Origin: Ottelia alismoides
Lineage: Eukaryota; Streptophyta; Magnoliopsida; Alismatales; Hydrocharitaceae
NCBI GenBank assembly: GCA_037367405.1
Contig: JAZKJV010001870.1
Coordinates: 620,001-684,000, forward strand
Direction of reading: 5' to 3'
Length of the DNA: 64,000 bases
Shown here piece by piece: positions 13,001-23,562 of this stretch; within the stretch, counting starts at the first letter, position 1, and each line of letters starts with the position of its first letter. The notes under the pieces are model-generated. The model was not told where the DNA came from. It ran no database searches and saw nothing but the letters and a program-made list of their open reading frames with translations. Both the position numbers and the translations under genes were made by a program.

Positions 13001-16000
13001 CATGATTGTGAAACAGTACGACCATCAGAATTTACATAATCCAAGAATTAGTTAGAGATTTTGCATGTTCCACTCCATTTTTCACATAAAAGCACTCATG
13101 TATGAACTTTGTTTCTAGCCATCTAGAGGCCCCAAATCACATCAACAGCCAAGCATCTGTCCCTCTCCGACCCACACCAGTTGGCACCAAGTCTCCCAAA
13201 AGTGCGCAGCAGATCAGTTGGTTGACACTCTTGGAACCTCCAAGGCCCAGACATCCTCGGACTTCTCACAAAGAAAAAACACATGAACCATGTCCTCATC
13301 GCCATTCGAATAGTGACCCACACATGGCATTGGAGCCCGGAAAAAAGTGGACAATGCTTAGTTACACTATTTGAATAACCATAACTGTTAGAAGCTGTGA
13401 CGAGGAATGCAGGATAATTGACTAAATGGTCAGATCTTACCATAATTCTTCTCGAAGGAAATATGTAATATATGGTTGTATCAGCAATCCCCCGCACCAG
13501 GACATACATTATTTGCAAGGGGCATAAATCCTAATCCTAAATTGATGAAAAGCTACCTTTCTCTAAACCCAGCTCTACAATCTAGGGACTGAAAAAAAAT
13601 AAGCATCCATCTTCAACAATAAGAATTCATCAAACACTGAGGTGTGTGTAGCAGCACTTGGGACTCAACTACCTATCAACTGCTTGGATCAGTCTTTGGT
13701 GGTTGGATGAATGACACGGTGTGACTAGTTGCCGGTAATTGTGCTCCTAATAAAGGCGGTATGACTAGCTTCCAAGCTTGGAGGGTGGCAGGCGTCCTAT
13801 CTGCCAGGGGGTGACACCTTGTGCTCCCCATAAAGGCGGTGCTGTCTGCTATCTTGATATTTTTCTTGTCTGCTCGTTGGCTTTCTGCTAGAGTTCTGGG
13901 GAGGCCGGAGAGTCTGATGCCTAGATTTTCTAGGCAAGTATCGACGAGTTCAAGAAAAGCCAAAGGAGAAGTGGTGGACCGTGGGTGTTCGAGGAGGATG
14001 GTGGTGGCCTTGGGGTAGGGAGCCCGGGGGAGATGAACATGAGCTTGCTGACCAACTGGATGTCCCAATGCGGCTCACTAGGTTATGTTGTTGATATGGT
14101 GAGATCGTTTCTCGTAAGGCCATATTCTTTGACGGGTCCTACAACCAGTATAGAGAGACACTTGAGAATGTCGATCAATGTTCTTTTTGTGTGGTTCATC
14201 TAGGGAGGTGTGGTAGGTGGCAAATTTGGGAATGTTTTTATCGACCCGTGCCTCTTATCGGTCATTTATAGCCCATATATCGCACACATCGCTCATATCG
14301 AATATATCGCTGCTAATGTTTATCCCTGACATATAGATATTGGAAATGGATTCCATTCAAGTTCTTATAACATTAAATAACTTACAAATATACACTTAGA
14401 TGATACGTATAGATCATTTGTGAAACCTATGATACTTATATTGCACATATTGGTCATATAGAACATATCGTTGGTACTGTTAGTTGTTGACCTGTATATA
14501 TTGAAAATGGAGTTCATCCAAGTTTTTAGATCACTAAATAAGTTACAAATATACTCTTAGATCACACATATCGATCATCTATGAAGCTTATATCGCATAT
14601 ATCGATCATTTCAAACATATCGATATTAATGTTGATTCATTCAAGCTGACTTATAGATATTGACTTATAGATATTAGAAATGGATTTCATTCAAGGTCTT
14701 ACAACATGAACAACTTGCAAATATACACCAAGTTACAGAACCATTGTATGCACTCTCATGCTACACCATACCCTACCAGTATGGGGGTTTCGCTAAATAA
14801 GTAGTGGAATCAATCTTGCATGAATAATAACATTGATATATAGAGATATCGGCAAAAGATCGACGATATCAATCGATATCTGGTATTTTTTGCACTAATT
14901 CCAGCCATTTTTTACCGATATGAGCCAATATGGAGATATATATATATTGGGTGATATCGAAACCCCTTCCCCGTCGAAACCGATATAACGACGATATATC
15001 GACGATATATAGCCGATACGGCCTTCTATGATATGCCTTTTAGGATTCCATTGATCAGCAACATGATGTGGGAGATTCGATCATGATATGAGTTGCGACC
15101 AGTGTTCGGAAAGGTGGTTCAAGCGGCAACATATGTGGAATAGGACCCCCAACTGAACCTTACATTTGATACTCAATTCATATGCAAGTAATATGGTATA
15201 TGCGGGCGAGTATACCACATATGCGACCCCATATGTATTAGACATTGAACCCGACACTTGACCCTTTTTTATAATAATTTGAGGACCCGAAAATGAAACT
15301 TGTATGATATGAGTAAACCCTTGAGAACCCATCTATTCTCACTTCTCATCTCCTCGACAAAACCCTAGGCATTGCTCCTCCGATCGCCCTCCTGTGCCTC
15401 GGTGATCATCACCGCTACTCCATCCCCATGAGCCTCTCCTCCTGCAACATCTTCAATTGGCACTGCTACTCGCCTCCAGGCTCCAACATCATGCTCCAAG
15501 ATCGACGATCACCATCCCCTCCAACATCCCCGAGGCACAACCATGCCTCCAATGCTCACCCAACTCGCCTCCGACCTCCAACCTAGTAACTCGCAAATTT
15601 TTTAATCAAATATGTTTCTTGAACACTATTTTTCCTGAACGTCTTTTATTTTCTTGAATTATTTTTTTGATGTTAAAACGGGTGAGTCCCCATGTCGGGG
15701 ATCACTGCCTGTAAAATTTCATTAAAAGAGTTTCACGATATTACCTGGAGAGCCAGAAATTATACAACACATTACAATGGGAGACTACATTCTCGCTGTA
15801 AAATCTCTGATTCCTTAAGATTAGCTCGTTGCGTCCAAGCCAAATTGCCCAGAGTACTGCGAAAGATCTTGAACAGTCGTCAGAAGAATTGTTGTCGATC
15901 CTCCTGAGCGAGCCTCAGAAGCTCTGTAGTCCATCACTCTCCACCTTGAACATCTTTTATTTTCTTGAATACACCACCATACATGCTACAAGTCTATAAT

Positions 16001-19000
16001 AGGCATATCAAACCATTTTCCTGAATTAGTACTAGTACACAAATGCTTAACTTACATTTAATTCCAAAACTTTACATATAATAGAGAAATATATCACAAC
16101 AATTATTCACTGGTTATAATGCTTTGGAGGTTGGTTTCAAGAGATGGATATAGGGAGCACCTTCAGTACTATTTTTCTTTTTATTGACTATTGATTTATT
16201 TATTTCCTTCTATGTAGTATTTTTTAAATACAAACCTCTAGTATTTGAATTTATTATTATATTTTTTAATTATTTTTGTTTAAAATAATAGAAATCACAC
16301 AATCTATGTTAGAAAATAGAAATACGGAAGCGGAATAAAAAAATATTTAGACATAAAGAATTCGGAATTTAACGTGGAACCCTACTTCTTAAGGAGCGAG
16401 ATGAAACCATGGGAGAACACATCAAAGGGCTGATAGTCTATTGCTTTTCTCACTGGATACAATGGGTGTGGAGGTTTCTATATAGCCCCCACTGAGTCTC
16501 CACATCTCCAAACTGTAGATGTGAGACTAAACAATTGGATGGGGTAAATGGATCGTAGAGGTATCCATTTACCTATCTACAACATAAGATGCGCTCAACC
16601 AAATACTCCAACACTCCCCCTCAAGCTGGGGCATGCAATGCTCAGCTTGGACAAATAGAAAGAAACTCAACTCACAATACATGGCACTACAAACAATATC
16701 AATTCAACGCGCACAACTATCGGTTACTGTCAAGGGCGTTGCTTCTCATGTTGTGCAAGTGAGGAGGACGAACGAGCTGGAGTGTGAGTCAACTTGAGGA
16801 CTCGGAATTTGACGTCAAGTCTGAAACAATGCATTAAACTGTGGACTCGGAATCAAAACATCGAGTTTGACTAGAAGTGCAATGTAGAGTCTGGAATCTG
16901 AATGGTCGGGAATCTGGAATTTGAAGAAGACACGTAACTCTACACAATACTCCCCCTTTCTCCCATACTTGTCAAAAACAATGAATAGCGATCAAGTTGG
17001 GAGAAGACAACAAAGATGGCGAGAAAATCATGAACTTGCAGCTTTTGTCATTTTTTTGAAACATTTTTAAACCGTTTTTACGGCCTTTTCTTCTCACATT
17101 TTTCTAATCTTTTTTTTCCTTTCAAAAACGGTTTTTTTAAACAAACCCATTTTTTGGATCCTCGCCCAAATTAGGCTCCCTTTTGCTCCCTCTTCTCATT
17201 TTTTTAATATTCGGCCCAAACTGCAACAGGGCCCACATGCACATACTTCTTTTTTTATTTTTTTACACGGCTCCTCTGCTCTCTTTTTTTGTTAAACACA
17301 TTTGAAACTCGATCCAATTAGCCCTTAGGGTTCCCACGATGGGAACACCTTCTCAACCACGTCGCCACCCTAAGGGGTTCCCATCGGGGAACCCTTCATT
17401 TCTCGCATGGTGTGTTGCTGCCGAGTCTCAGCTAGGGGAGAAGGAGGGTCGCCTGGGATCACACAGGGAGGAGTCGCACGAGGGCCTGGACCGCCGCCGC
17501 CTCCTGGAAAGGGATCTACAAGGAGCTTGAGGGTGCTTCGCCACCTTGGGTTCTCGACATGGAAGTGCGGCGTCAAGGGAAGGGGCTCCGCCTTCGACAG
17601 GGAGGTGCGACTAAGAGTGAAGGCTTCGTAAGCGTGACAGAACACCGCCTGCACGTTGAATCTGAAGTGTGCTGCCTCTGATGCCTATTGGTCGATGCCT
17701 TGGCGGGTGAGCAAAGTTGCTGGAGAAGAGCAGCATCGCCCCTTCTGTAGGTCGAGGGTGTCGCATCGAGGTACGAAATCGGGGCGACGACATCAGGAAA
17801 CGAGGGGTGGTTGCTTCTGAGATGTGTGATGCTCGCACGCTGCCTAAGTGCAGATTTAGGGCTGGATCGTGCAGGAGATGTCTGAATATCGATATGGAGA
17901 TCTATTAAGAATCTGGAGTCTGTTGGAAGTGAGCCGACGCGGTATCGCGAAGTATGGTGGTTGCTTGGACATATTGCCATCGGAGTCGATTGATGGGGAC
18001 TCCAAGATGTGCATCACAGTTTTTCACAAGGATGTGCACTACCTGGAACTAGATTAGAGAATCGACGGGCGGCTGGAGATGATAGCGTAACGTCACGGCC
18101 AACACTCGTGGATCTAGGGTTTTAGAAAATCCTAGAGATTTTGAATCTCTCATAACATGAACAATAGTCTTCAGAACAATCTTCAAGAATCGAATCTCGA
18201 AAAAACATGAACATGAAAATCCCAAGAATCGAACCCGCTATGATAACATGTTAGAAAATAGAAATGTGGAAGTGGAATCAGAGAAAAATATTTAGACGTG
18301 AAGAACTCGGGATTTAACGTGGAACCCTACTCCCTAAGGAGCGAGATGAAGCCACGGGAGAACGCCTCAAAGGACTGATAGTCTATTGTTTTTCTCACTG
18401 GATACAATGGGTGTGGGAGTCTATATATAGCCCCACCGAGTCTCCACATCTCCAAACCGGTAGATGTAGGACTAAACAACTGGATGGGGTAAATGGATCC
18501 TAGAGGTTTCCATTTACCCATCTACAACATAAGATGCACAGAATCAAATACTCCAACAATCTGTATATACTTTTGCCTACCCTCTTACTCACTTCAGACT
18601 GTCCGACTGAAAGATACAGCATGCCGACTTTCTGAACCTTGGTTGCAACCAACTTATGTGCCATGTGATTAGCTATAAATGGGGTGATTTTTTGTGGCGA
18701 AGATTTTATGTAGAGAATGTTATAGAGCATACCATGATCCTATAGAATTCCCGATCTTTGTAATTGCATACATTAATCTGTGAATAGAACTTTTTTGGGT
18801 GGGTGTCTTGATGCATCACCTTTTTTCCTTTAAAAAAATTATAAGAATTCACAAAAGACTAGGGGTCACATCTATGAATGTGAAGTCTAGAAAAATCAAA
18901 TCTTACTAGATGCTTACTCAACAATTCAAACTAAAGAGAAATTGAACATCTAAAGCACCGGAGGGGTGGCTATGTAGCTCAATAAAGAATAAACAACGAG

Positions 19001-22000
19001 AATAGACATAACATGAATGCATTGACCAATTAAATGCATGGGTGATGCAAAAGCGAGCTATAAAAATAGTCATGCAACAAACATTGGAAGGCAACAATAT
19101 CGAACTGAGTGTAAAACTAGTCAATATTCATAATATCTTTGTACTACTACAATGAGCTCCAGTCATCCTGACTGCTTTGACGGTAATACTAATTTACTTA
19201 CACTTGAACAACGATAACGAGGCTAACGTCAAACAATTCCAAGTTAGTAAACGCGCATCAAAAATGGCGGGCCAGGGTTTCTACCACCCAATAAGGAAAG
19301 AGAACTTCTCAAAAAAAATAAGGAAAGTAAACTCAAGTCATTGCACTTCTTCCTAATTGAGTAGGAGAAAGCTCTGCACGAGTTAAAGGATGAGGCGAGA
19401 AGCTCTTAATGAGTGGACCATATGAACAGGGAATAGGATGACATGACGTTGTCCATGTGGGAAGTGGAGGTTGGAAGGCCTATGTCGAGGTAATAAGGCA
19501 AGAGGATGAGAAGATGGAAGTAAATAAAGGCAAAGGTCCATACAACGTTGGTCGATAGAAGGGACACCAACACACAATTTTTCCACCAAGCAACATCAGA
19601 AAATATAGAAGGAACACCATTGATAGGTTGATCGTGGATACGATAAAAGGTTGAGGGGCAACGGCAGGTCCACTAGACTCTAGTTTGCCATTTTAGGAGT
19701 TTCACTACGAAGAGGTGAGGAGAGGCTTAGCAGTGGGGGTGGTCAAGGAACCGCGTTATTACCAAAGGAATGGGAGAGTCTTGCAAGGTTGATCACTAAG
19801 GAGGAGGTTAGGTTGCCCGTAAAGACTTTGAAGCAAAAGAGGTCACCATGATCAGATGGCTTCTTGATTCTCTTCTACAAAGAGTTCTAAGGGAGTGTAG
19901 CGAAGTCAAATTTCAAGAGGTTGAACTATCATTTTCTCATGATATCGCAAAGGAAAGCAACTAATCATGTGAAGGGGTTTCGACCGATCATTATGTCAAA
20001 CATCTATGAACAACATGAATCTCATGAAGACACTGACATTGAGAATGCTTGAAGTCTTGGGATATTGGTTACCCATGTTCACTTTGCATTTATTACGACA
20101 AGATCCCTTCTGGACAATTTCATGGTGGCCTACAGAGGTATTCTCGAACTAGGAAAGATGGATGAACGATTTCTTGTAGAGGTGGACTTTGTAAAAGCTT
20201 ACGCACCCTCGACTGGCCTTTTATATGGAACACATTGAGGAAGGTGGGGGCTTTCAGAATCTATGGATAGCTTAGGTGAAGCGGTGCGTCACAGAAGGGG
20301 TTGGGGACAACCATGAAGGAGAGAGGCAAAGTTGTCAGTCATCATGATAGATGTCCTAGACTTATTGATGTCCCAATAATGCAACAACAATTTGTTAAAA
20401 GACTTTAAGGTGGGGTTGTCAATTAGGAGTTAACACATGCATACGACACATGTTTAGCAATGGTTCTCGACAAGTCAAGGGAGTGTTAGAAGTGTTTGGA
20501 CAAGCATCAAGTTGATGATCGACTATCAAAATTGGGATTTTAAGCACTAAAGCTAGATGATGTGAAAATCGAGGCATGTAGGAGGCATCGAACACTGGAT
20601 GGGGTAAGCTGTAGATCACATACTTGAGTTTTCCCCTCATGAGCATGGCCTCTCAATCAGTAGATTTGGGCTAGGTGGTTTAGATGTTGGAGGCAAACTC
20701 AGGGACTAGAAGGAAAAGCTATTTTTTAGAAGGGGGTGGAATCTTGAGATGGGACCCACCTTCCACCATCAACGTGCTTGTCATCATTCAGAGCGATGAC
20801 TCCTCGCCTCCAACACCGTCGGATTGCCACCCTCGGATGTTGCCACCCTTCCACATCTCCTCATCAAAGACGCAACAACTGCACCAACACACCTTCCATT
20901 CCCGCTTCAACCAAGCAGGTAAGAGGTCGAAGAATGTCTGTAGCAGAGACCATCACTTCAATGATTGGCCAGGACACAAGCCATCAGTCATGATGTCTTG
21001 TGCATGGCACACCATCCCCATCGTGAGCCTTAATATGGTCCAACGATCTACATAGGATCGCCACTCTCATGAGACAGAGCCGCTAGATCATATTTGATTC
21101 CATGGTTCCATCTCTCAACCTTGACCTCTGCCAGTGCATCTTCCTAGTAACCTTGTGGTTAAACCTTAACAGGCTCTTGACGTTTGCTGAAGATAAGCCT
21201 CTTGCACAAACCGTTGAACCCCCTATGTGGATGACATCTCTAGAAAAGGTTTTCCCAAAGACCATCGCATATTAGCCATCGCGTCTGCCAAACACCCTTC
21301 CTCCCTCCTACCAACTCCAACAACAACATGTCACTTGTCACCAGCTTCCTCAAATGCCAGTGTGCTCTTTGGCTTCCAAACTTCCCTACCTAGACATACT
21401 TCGGCAATGGCCTATCTCAGCAATCACACGTACGATGTCTATGCCTTCCACATTGCAAGCAGAGCCCTGCAAACCTCGAGAGGGGAGCGACATCAGGTTT
21501 TCACCAAACACCCATCTCCACTCTCTTTCCCTAACAATGCCTTTCAATGACAATCCAACCATTCGTGTCCCGAACCTTTGGAATCTTGCCCCAGTGCGCT
21601 TTCACCAGCACTCCACCATTGATCTACACCCGATCTTTCTCACACATCCTCCCAAGCTCCATGCCTCCCAGTATTCCACGCTCCATCCAAACTCCCTCCC
21701 TCCCTCAGAGAGGGGCATCGATAATAAGGGAAGCCGACACAACTTGTCCTAGAGTTTGGAGTTTTATAAATACTAGGAGTAACAGATATTTGTGAAGTAT
21801 TTTATTTTCAAACCATGCCTAGATTATGTCGCTTATGACATAACCTTTTTGTCCCCGTGCTACTACATAACAGTACCAGAGAAGTTGTACCTCCCATCAT
21901 AATTGTTGAATCAGCGAAAACATGAAAAACTACCAAGTACTTATTCACATGTTTTACCTCATGGAAGCTATAGGAACTGTGGTAAAGGAAGCACTGAAAA

Positions 22001-23562
22001 TCTGAAGTGGAGGAAACAACGCATGTTCGTATCCTGAATTCAGGAGGCCAAAATTGACTTATAACATGTACACAAAGATGCTCCATCTTCATTCCTCAAT
22101 GGCATTTCTAGAACAACAGGATCAGACAGACTCCCAAAATGATTGTTCCATTGAGAACAATGTTTAGAAGGGGCCCCGAGCTGAGACCTTTTTTTAGAAA
22201 GTCCTAACTCAGACAACTGACCACAGTTTCTTTCTCCATCACATCTAGAGGGCAAATGCCCAAGACAGAGCAAGGAGACACAGGTCAAGGAGACAGGTCA
22301 AGGAGACACAGGTCCACCCAGTCACAGGGTACATGAGGACAGTGTGGAGGTGCAAAGACTTTGAGACCATGAGAATGGGTGCATGGGCACATAGCAGGGA
22401 GATGAAGGACGTAGGCATCTGGGAAGATGCCAGTCCGAGTTGTGATTTCATTGAGGAAGCTAATCTCCTGGGTCTCAGTCAGTGGAATTGAAAGATATGT
22501 TGCCTCTCTCTGGTAGAGGCTTAAAGAACAAAGTAACCATCAAGCTGAAAATAAATAGCTTCTTTTATTAAAAAGCTTGTTTCGATTGGTAAGCCCACTG
22601 GTGAGAGTTGCAAAGCTCAAGTAGCGTTGTACGGGAAGGGTGGATAGAAAGATGCATCCCATGACAACAACAGTTGTTGCACTGAAACAGGGATGACAAG
22701 TTGTGTATGGCTCACATATCCCTCTGTTGATATATGTTATGAATTTTTCCCGTTCCCATGGAAACTATAACTAAATTTAAGAAAAATCATGTAAAATGAG
22801 AGAAATAAAAATATATAAGATGCTTCACAAAAAAAAAAGATATAAGATCACTACTTACTTCACAAACAATGGCTCCATTGTAGTATTTGCTTGGCATGTC
22901 ATCTAAAATATCCCCAGGCAAACAGCCCAGCTCAATAGCCTGGCACAATATTGAAACAAGCAGAACCAAACTAAATAATGACAATAATGAACAAAGTAAG
23001 GAATAAAATAAGAATAATCAATATCTCATAACTTAATAAAAAAGTGGGGCTCGTCAGATCTGGGGAAATTCAAGCATGGGGAAATAGTGTCACAATTTAT
23101 CTTAAATCAATGATTACAGTACGGGCTTCAACATGTGAGATCTTCGAGGTTAATCAAACGTGCATGAAGCACATAGATAATCGACATTAAATGCAATGTT
23201 TTTACAAATGTAAAGCCCAAAACAATGTTTGTACTTACGGAAAAAAGGGTTTCTGCTGCCCTGTTATATGGATGTAGCAACCTCTGATCATCTTGGAGCA
23301 GTTTCTGCATATTAACTGTCTGCAAAATCTCAAGGACCAAATGCTCAGTACTGCAACTAACTGATGAGGATAGATTTACCAAGACATGGAACCTCGAAAA
23401 CTTTTTTTAATGAAGGAATCTCAAAAACTTGCGCAACCAGTAAAGGAAGATGACAAGGAAAAAGTATTCTCATCAAGAAGAAATTTGTTCTACCAACCTC
23501 GCTGGGTTTTCCAATAAAAAATCCATCAGGAAGAAGATTTAGTGTAATTGAAACTTCATAGT
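8595..23562 (-). CDS. PHL: PHYTOCHROME-DEPENDENT LATE-FLOWERING protein (SPT20 domain), 5' end not found
   Basis: Ten exons join in frame: 23498-23562, 23239-23319, 22859-22939, 12596-12739, 12424-12522, 11025-12328, 10520-10737, 10248-10399, 10123-10161 and 8595-10028. All introns are GT-AG and the phases agree, giving 3,617 bp or about 1,205 residues. The order matches plant PHL (Arabidopsis At1g72390, about 1,325 residues): an SPT20 domain (SITLNLLPDGFFIGKPSE, LLHPYNRAAETLFS, PGDILDDMPSKYYNGAIV), then DDSWTYGDLM, LCLDPKPMLDRLC, GKKVCID, a long low-complexity middle, AVLERFSKIE, and a Gln-rich tail ending near ASPQLSSQTHGS. In Arabidopsis PHL acts in the nucleus, is reported to bind phytochrome B and CONSTANS, and is regarded as the SPT20 subunit of SAGA. 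The first coding exon (start Met, roughly 60-120 residues) was not found up to 64000. The reading frame is clean, so the gene looks functional if that exon exists. Confidence 0.92.
10123..10737 (-). other. PHL: PHL three small exons before the Gln-rich tail
   Basis: Exon 10520-10737 starts FRLNNKKIRAEN and ends VYQG. Exon 10248-10399 contains NRLLMTERPSDGTVAMLYDD and ends FLLPNV. Exon 10123-10161 encodes only HYADLLADQYVAL. The order and splice phases agree with plant PHL. The 39-bp exon is easily missed by gene finders but is needed to keep the conserved LLPN-ADLLAxQ sequence. Confidence 0.9.
11025..12328 (-). other. PHL: PHL large middle exon
   Basis: This 1,304-bp exon encodes about 434 residues rich in Ser, Gln, Asn and Pro, typical of a disordered region. 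Conserved islands include GKKVCIDRARES near the start, MWRNAMLQRQLEAKG in the middle, FLQQQWNNP, QSPRPGALVQSPASSKSGEF, and VLERFSKIE just before the donor GTAATT. It ends in phase 2 and joins the next exon through an Arg codon. Confidence 0.92.
12424..12739 (-). other. PHL: PHL exons after the giant intron (2 exons)
   Basis: Exon 12596-12739 (48 codons) starts VCDFRN after the acceptor AACCAG and ends SWTYGDLM before GTAAAT. Exon 12424-12522 (33 codons) runs ELESRVLKILRPKLCLDP to PALDK before GTATAT. Together they carry the strongly conserved block of plant PHL proteins downstream of the SPT20 core. Confidence 0.9.
13090..13370 (-). pseudogene. L1-type LINE fragment (zinc-finger RVT region)
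   Basis: The minus-strand translation in one frame contains CVGHYSNGDEDMVHVFFLC and SEDVWALEV, resembling the C-terminal zf-RVT segment (C..C...E...HLFF.C....VW) of plant L1 ORF2. Stops interrupt it. It is a short, old fragment within the PHL intron. Confidence 0.5.
13740..14240 (+). pseudogene. L1-type LINE fragment, ORF2 C-terminal part
   Basis: Broken frames read LPIKAVLSAILIFFLSARWL, then EFKKSQRRSGGPWVFEEDGG and GLGVGSPGEMNMSLLTNWM. This is the usual plant L1 order after the reverse transcriptase: KAVLSSIPxYFLS, GGLG, then NxALLxKW. Stop codons and frameshifts are frequent. The fragment ends where the AT-rich GATATCG element begins. Confidence 0.65.
14241..15029. mobile_element. GATATCG-rich hAT-like element (non-coding)
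   Basis: The segment is AT-rich and full of CGATATATCG-type words. It contains diverged tandem copies of a unit of about 160 bp around TAGATATTGGAAATGGA (near 14334, 14497 and 14660). It ends with GCCGATACGGCCTTC at about 15029. The same terminal word, inverted, starts or ends related elements at 60466 and 60709. It has no coding capacity. Terminal inverted repeats and a TSD are not both visible here, so assignment to hAT is inference. Confidence 0.55.
15095..15600. mobile_element. Possible hAT 5'-end fragment
   Basis: The stretch begins CCAGTGTTCGGAAAGGTGG and continues with ATATGCG-rich sequence and then a CT-rich, GC-rich leader. This layout resembles the left end of the hAT element at 38590-39100. 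No transposase sequence follows. The assignment is weak. Confidence 0.3.
15661..15930 (-). pseudogene. L1-type LINE 3' end
   Basis: On the minus strand the translation includes AVLWAIWLGRNELI, a common plant L1 ORF2 C-terminal motif. It is followed leftwards by a short 3' UTR with GTGAGTCCCCATG on the plus strand and a T run at 15661-15667, the poly(A) tail. The layout matches the L1 3' ends at 25521 and 61993. Confidence 0.6.
16307..16613 (-). repeat. 3' LTR of non-autonomous element copy A
   Basis: The repeat is about 307 bp and contains CTATATAG as a TATA-like core. It is preceded on the minus strand by the purine tract at 16614-16624. Confidence 0.85.
18249..18558 (-). repeat. 5' LTR of non-autonomous element copy A
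   Basis: The repeat is about 310 bp and is the partner of 16307-16613, with scattered substitutions. The primer-binding-like sequence lies immediately left of it at 18229-18248. Confidence 0.85.
18559..19670. other. Intronic stretch with no recognised feature
   Basis: I see no coding motif, terminal repeat or strong simple repeat. Short open frames here lack any resemblance to known families. Confidence 0.5.
19680..20330 (+). pseudogene. L1-type LINE reverse transcriptase fragment
   Basis: Broken frames read ARLITKEEVRLPVKTL, then SDGFLILFYKEF, KGFRPIIMSN, SLLDNFMVAYRGIL and VEVDFVKAYAPS. These follow the order of plant L1 RT blocks (GPDGF, DFRPISL, ILDxxxxA, KxDFEKAYD). Stops and frameshifts are numerous, so this is an old copy. 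The end downstream of 20330 is not defined. Confidence 0.65.
20331..22858. other. Intronic stretch with no recognised feature
   Basis: The region has several open frames of 60-130 codons on the plus strand (20684-21795). They are rich in Pro, Ser, Thr and His and carry no domain that I know. It is probably decayed repeat sequence. I see no LTR or terminal inverted repeat. Confidence 0.4.
22859..23562 (-). other. PHL: PHL exons for the SPT20 domain core (3 exons)
   Basis: Three short exons encode the most conserved part of the protein. Exon 23498-23562 follows the acceptor CTGCAG and ends ...KPSE before the donor GTTGGT. Exon 23239-23319 encodes 27 residues with the LLHPYNRAAETLFS motif, donor GTAAGT. 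Exon 22859-22939 encodes 27 residues with PGDILDDMPSKYYNG, donor GTAAGT. The intervening introns are only 178 and 299 bp. The first of these exons starts in phase 2, so at least one more coding exon must lie upstream. Confidence 0.9.

Larger units (their letters stand above)
16307..18558 (-). mobile_element. Non-autonomous LTR retrotransposon, copy A
   Basis: Two LTRs of about 307 and 310 bp (16307-16613 and 18249-18558) flank a 1.6-kb body. Read on the minus strand, each starts TGTTGGAGTATTTG and ends TTTTCTAACA. A degenerate initiator-Met primer site follows the right LTR (TGTTATCATAGCGGGTTCGA). A polypurine tract (TTGAGGGGGAG) precedes the left one. Flanks ATCTA and ATCTG agree in four of five bases. 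There is no gag or pol. The body has a GC-rich coding-like half (17320-18110) and an A/T-run half. It is related to the plus-strand copy at 51177-56221. Confidence 0.85.
12740..22858 (-). other. 10.1-kb intron of PHL filled with repeats
   Basis: The intron is bounded by the donor GTAAGT at 22858 and an acceptor ending CAG at 12740. It contains a non-autonomous LTR element (16307-18558), at least four decayed L1 fragments in both orientations, and a hAT-like AT-rich element. The joined exon sequence across it (GAIVCE/VCDFRN) is continuous with plant PHL, so no exon is missing inside. The other introns seen in this gene are each below 400 bp. Confidence 0.85.

Noticed and set aside
20684..21795. 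Pro/Ser/His-rich frames as a possible gene in the PHL intron
   Set aside because: No recognisable domain, several overlapping frames, and surrounding L1 debris make a real gene unlikely.
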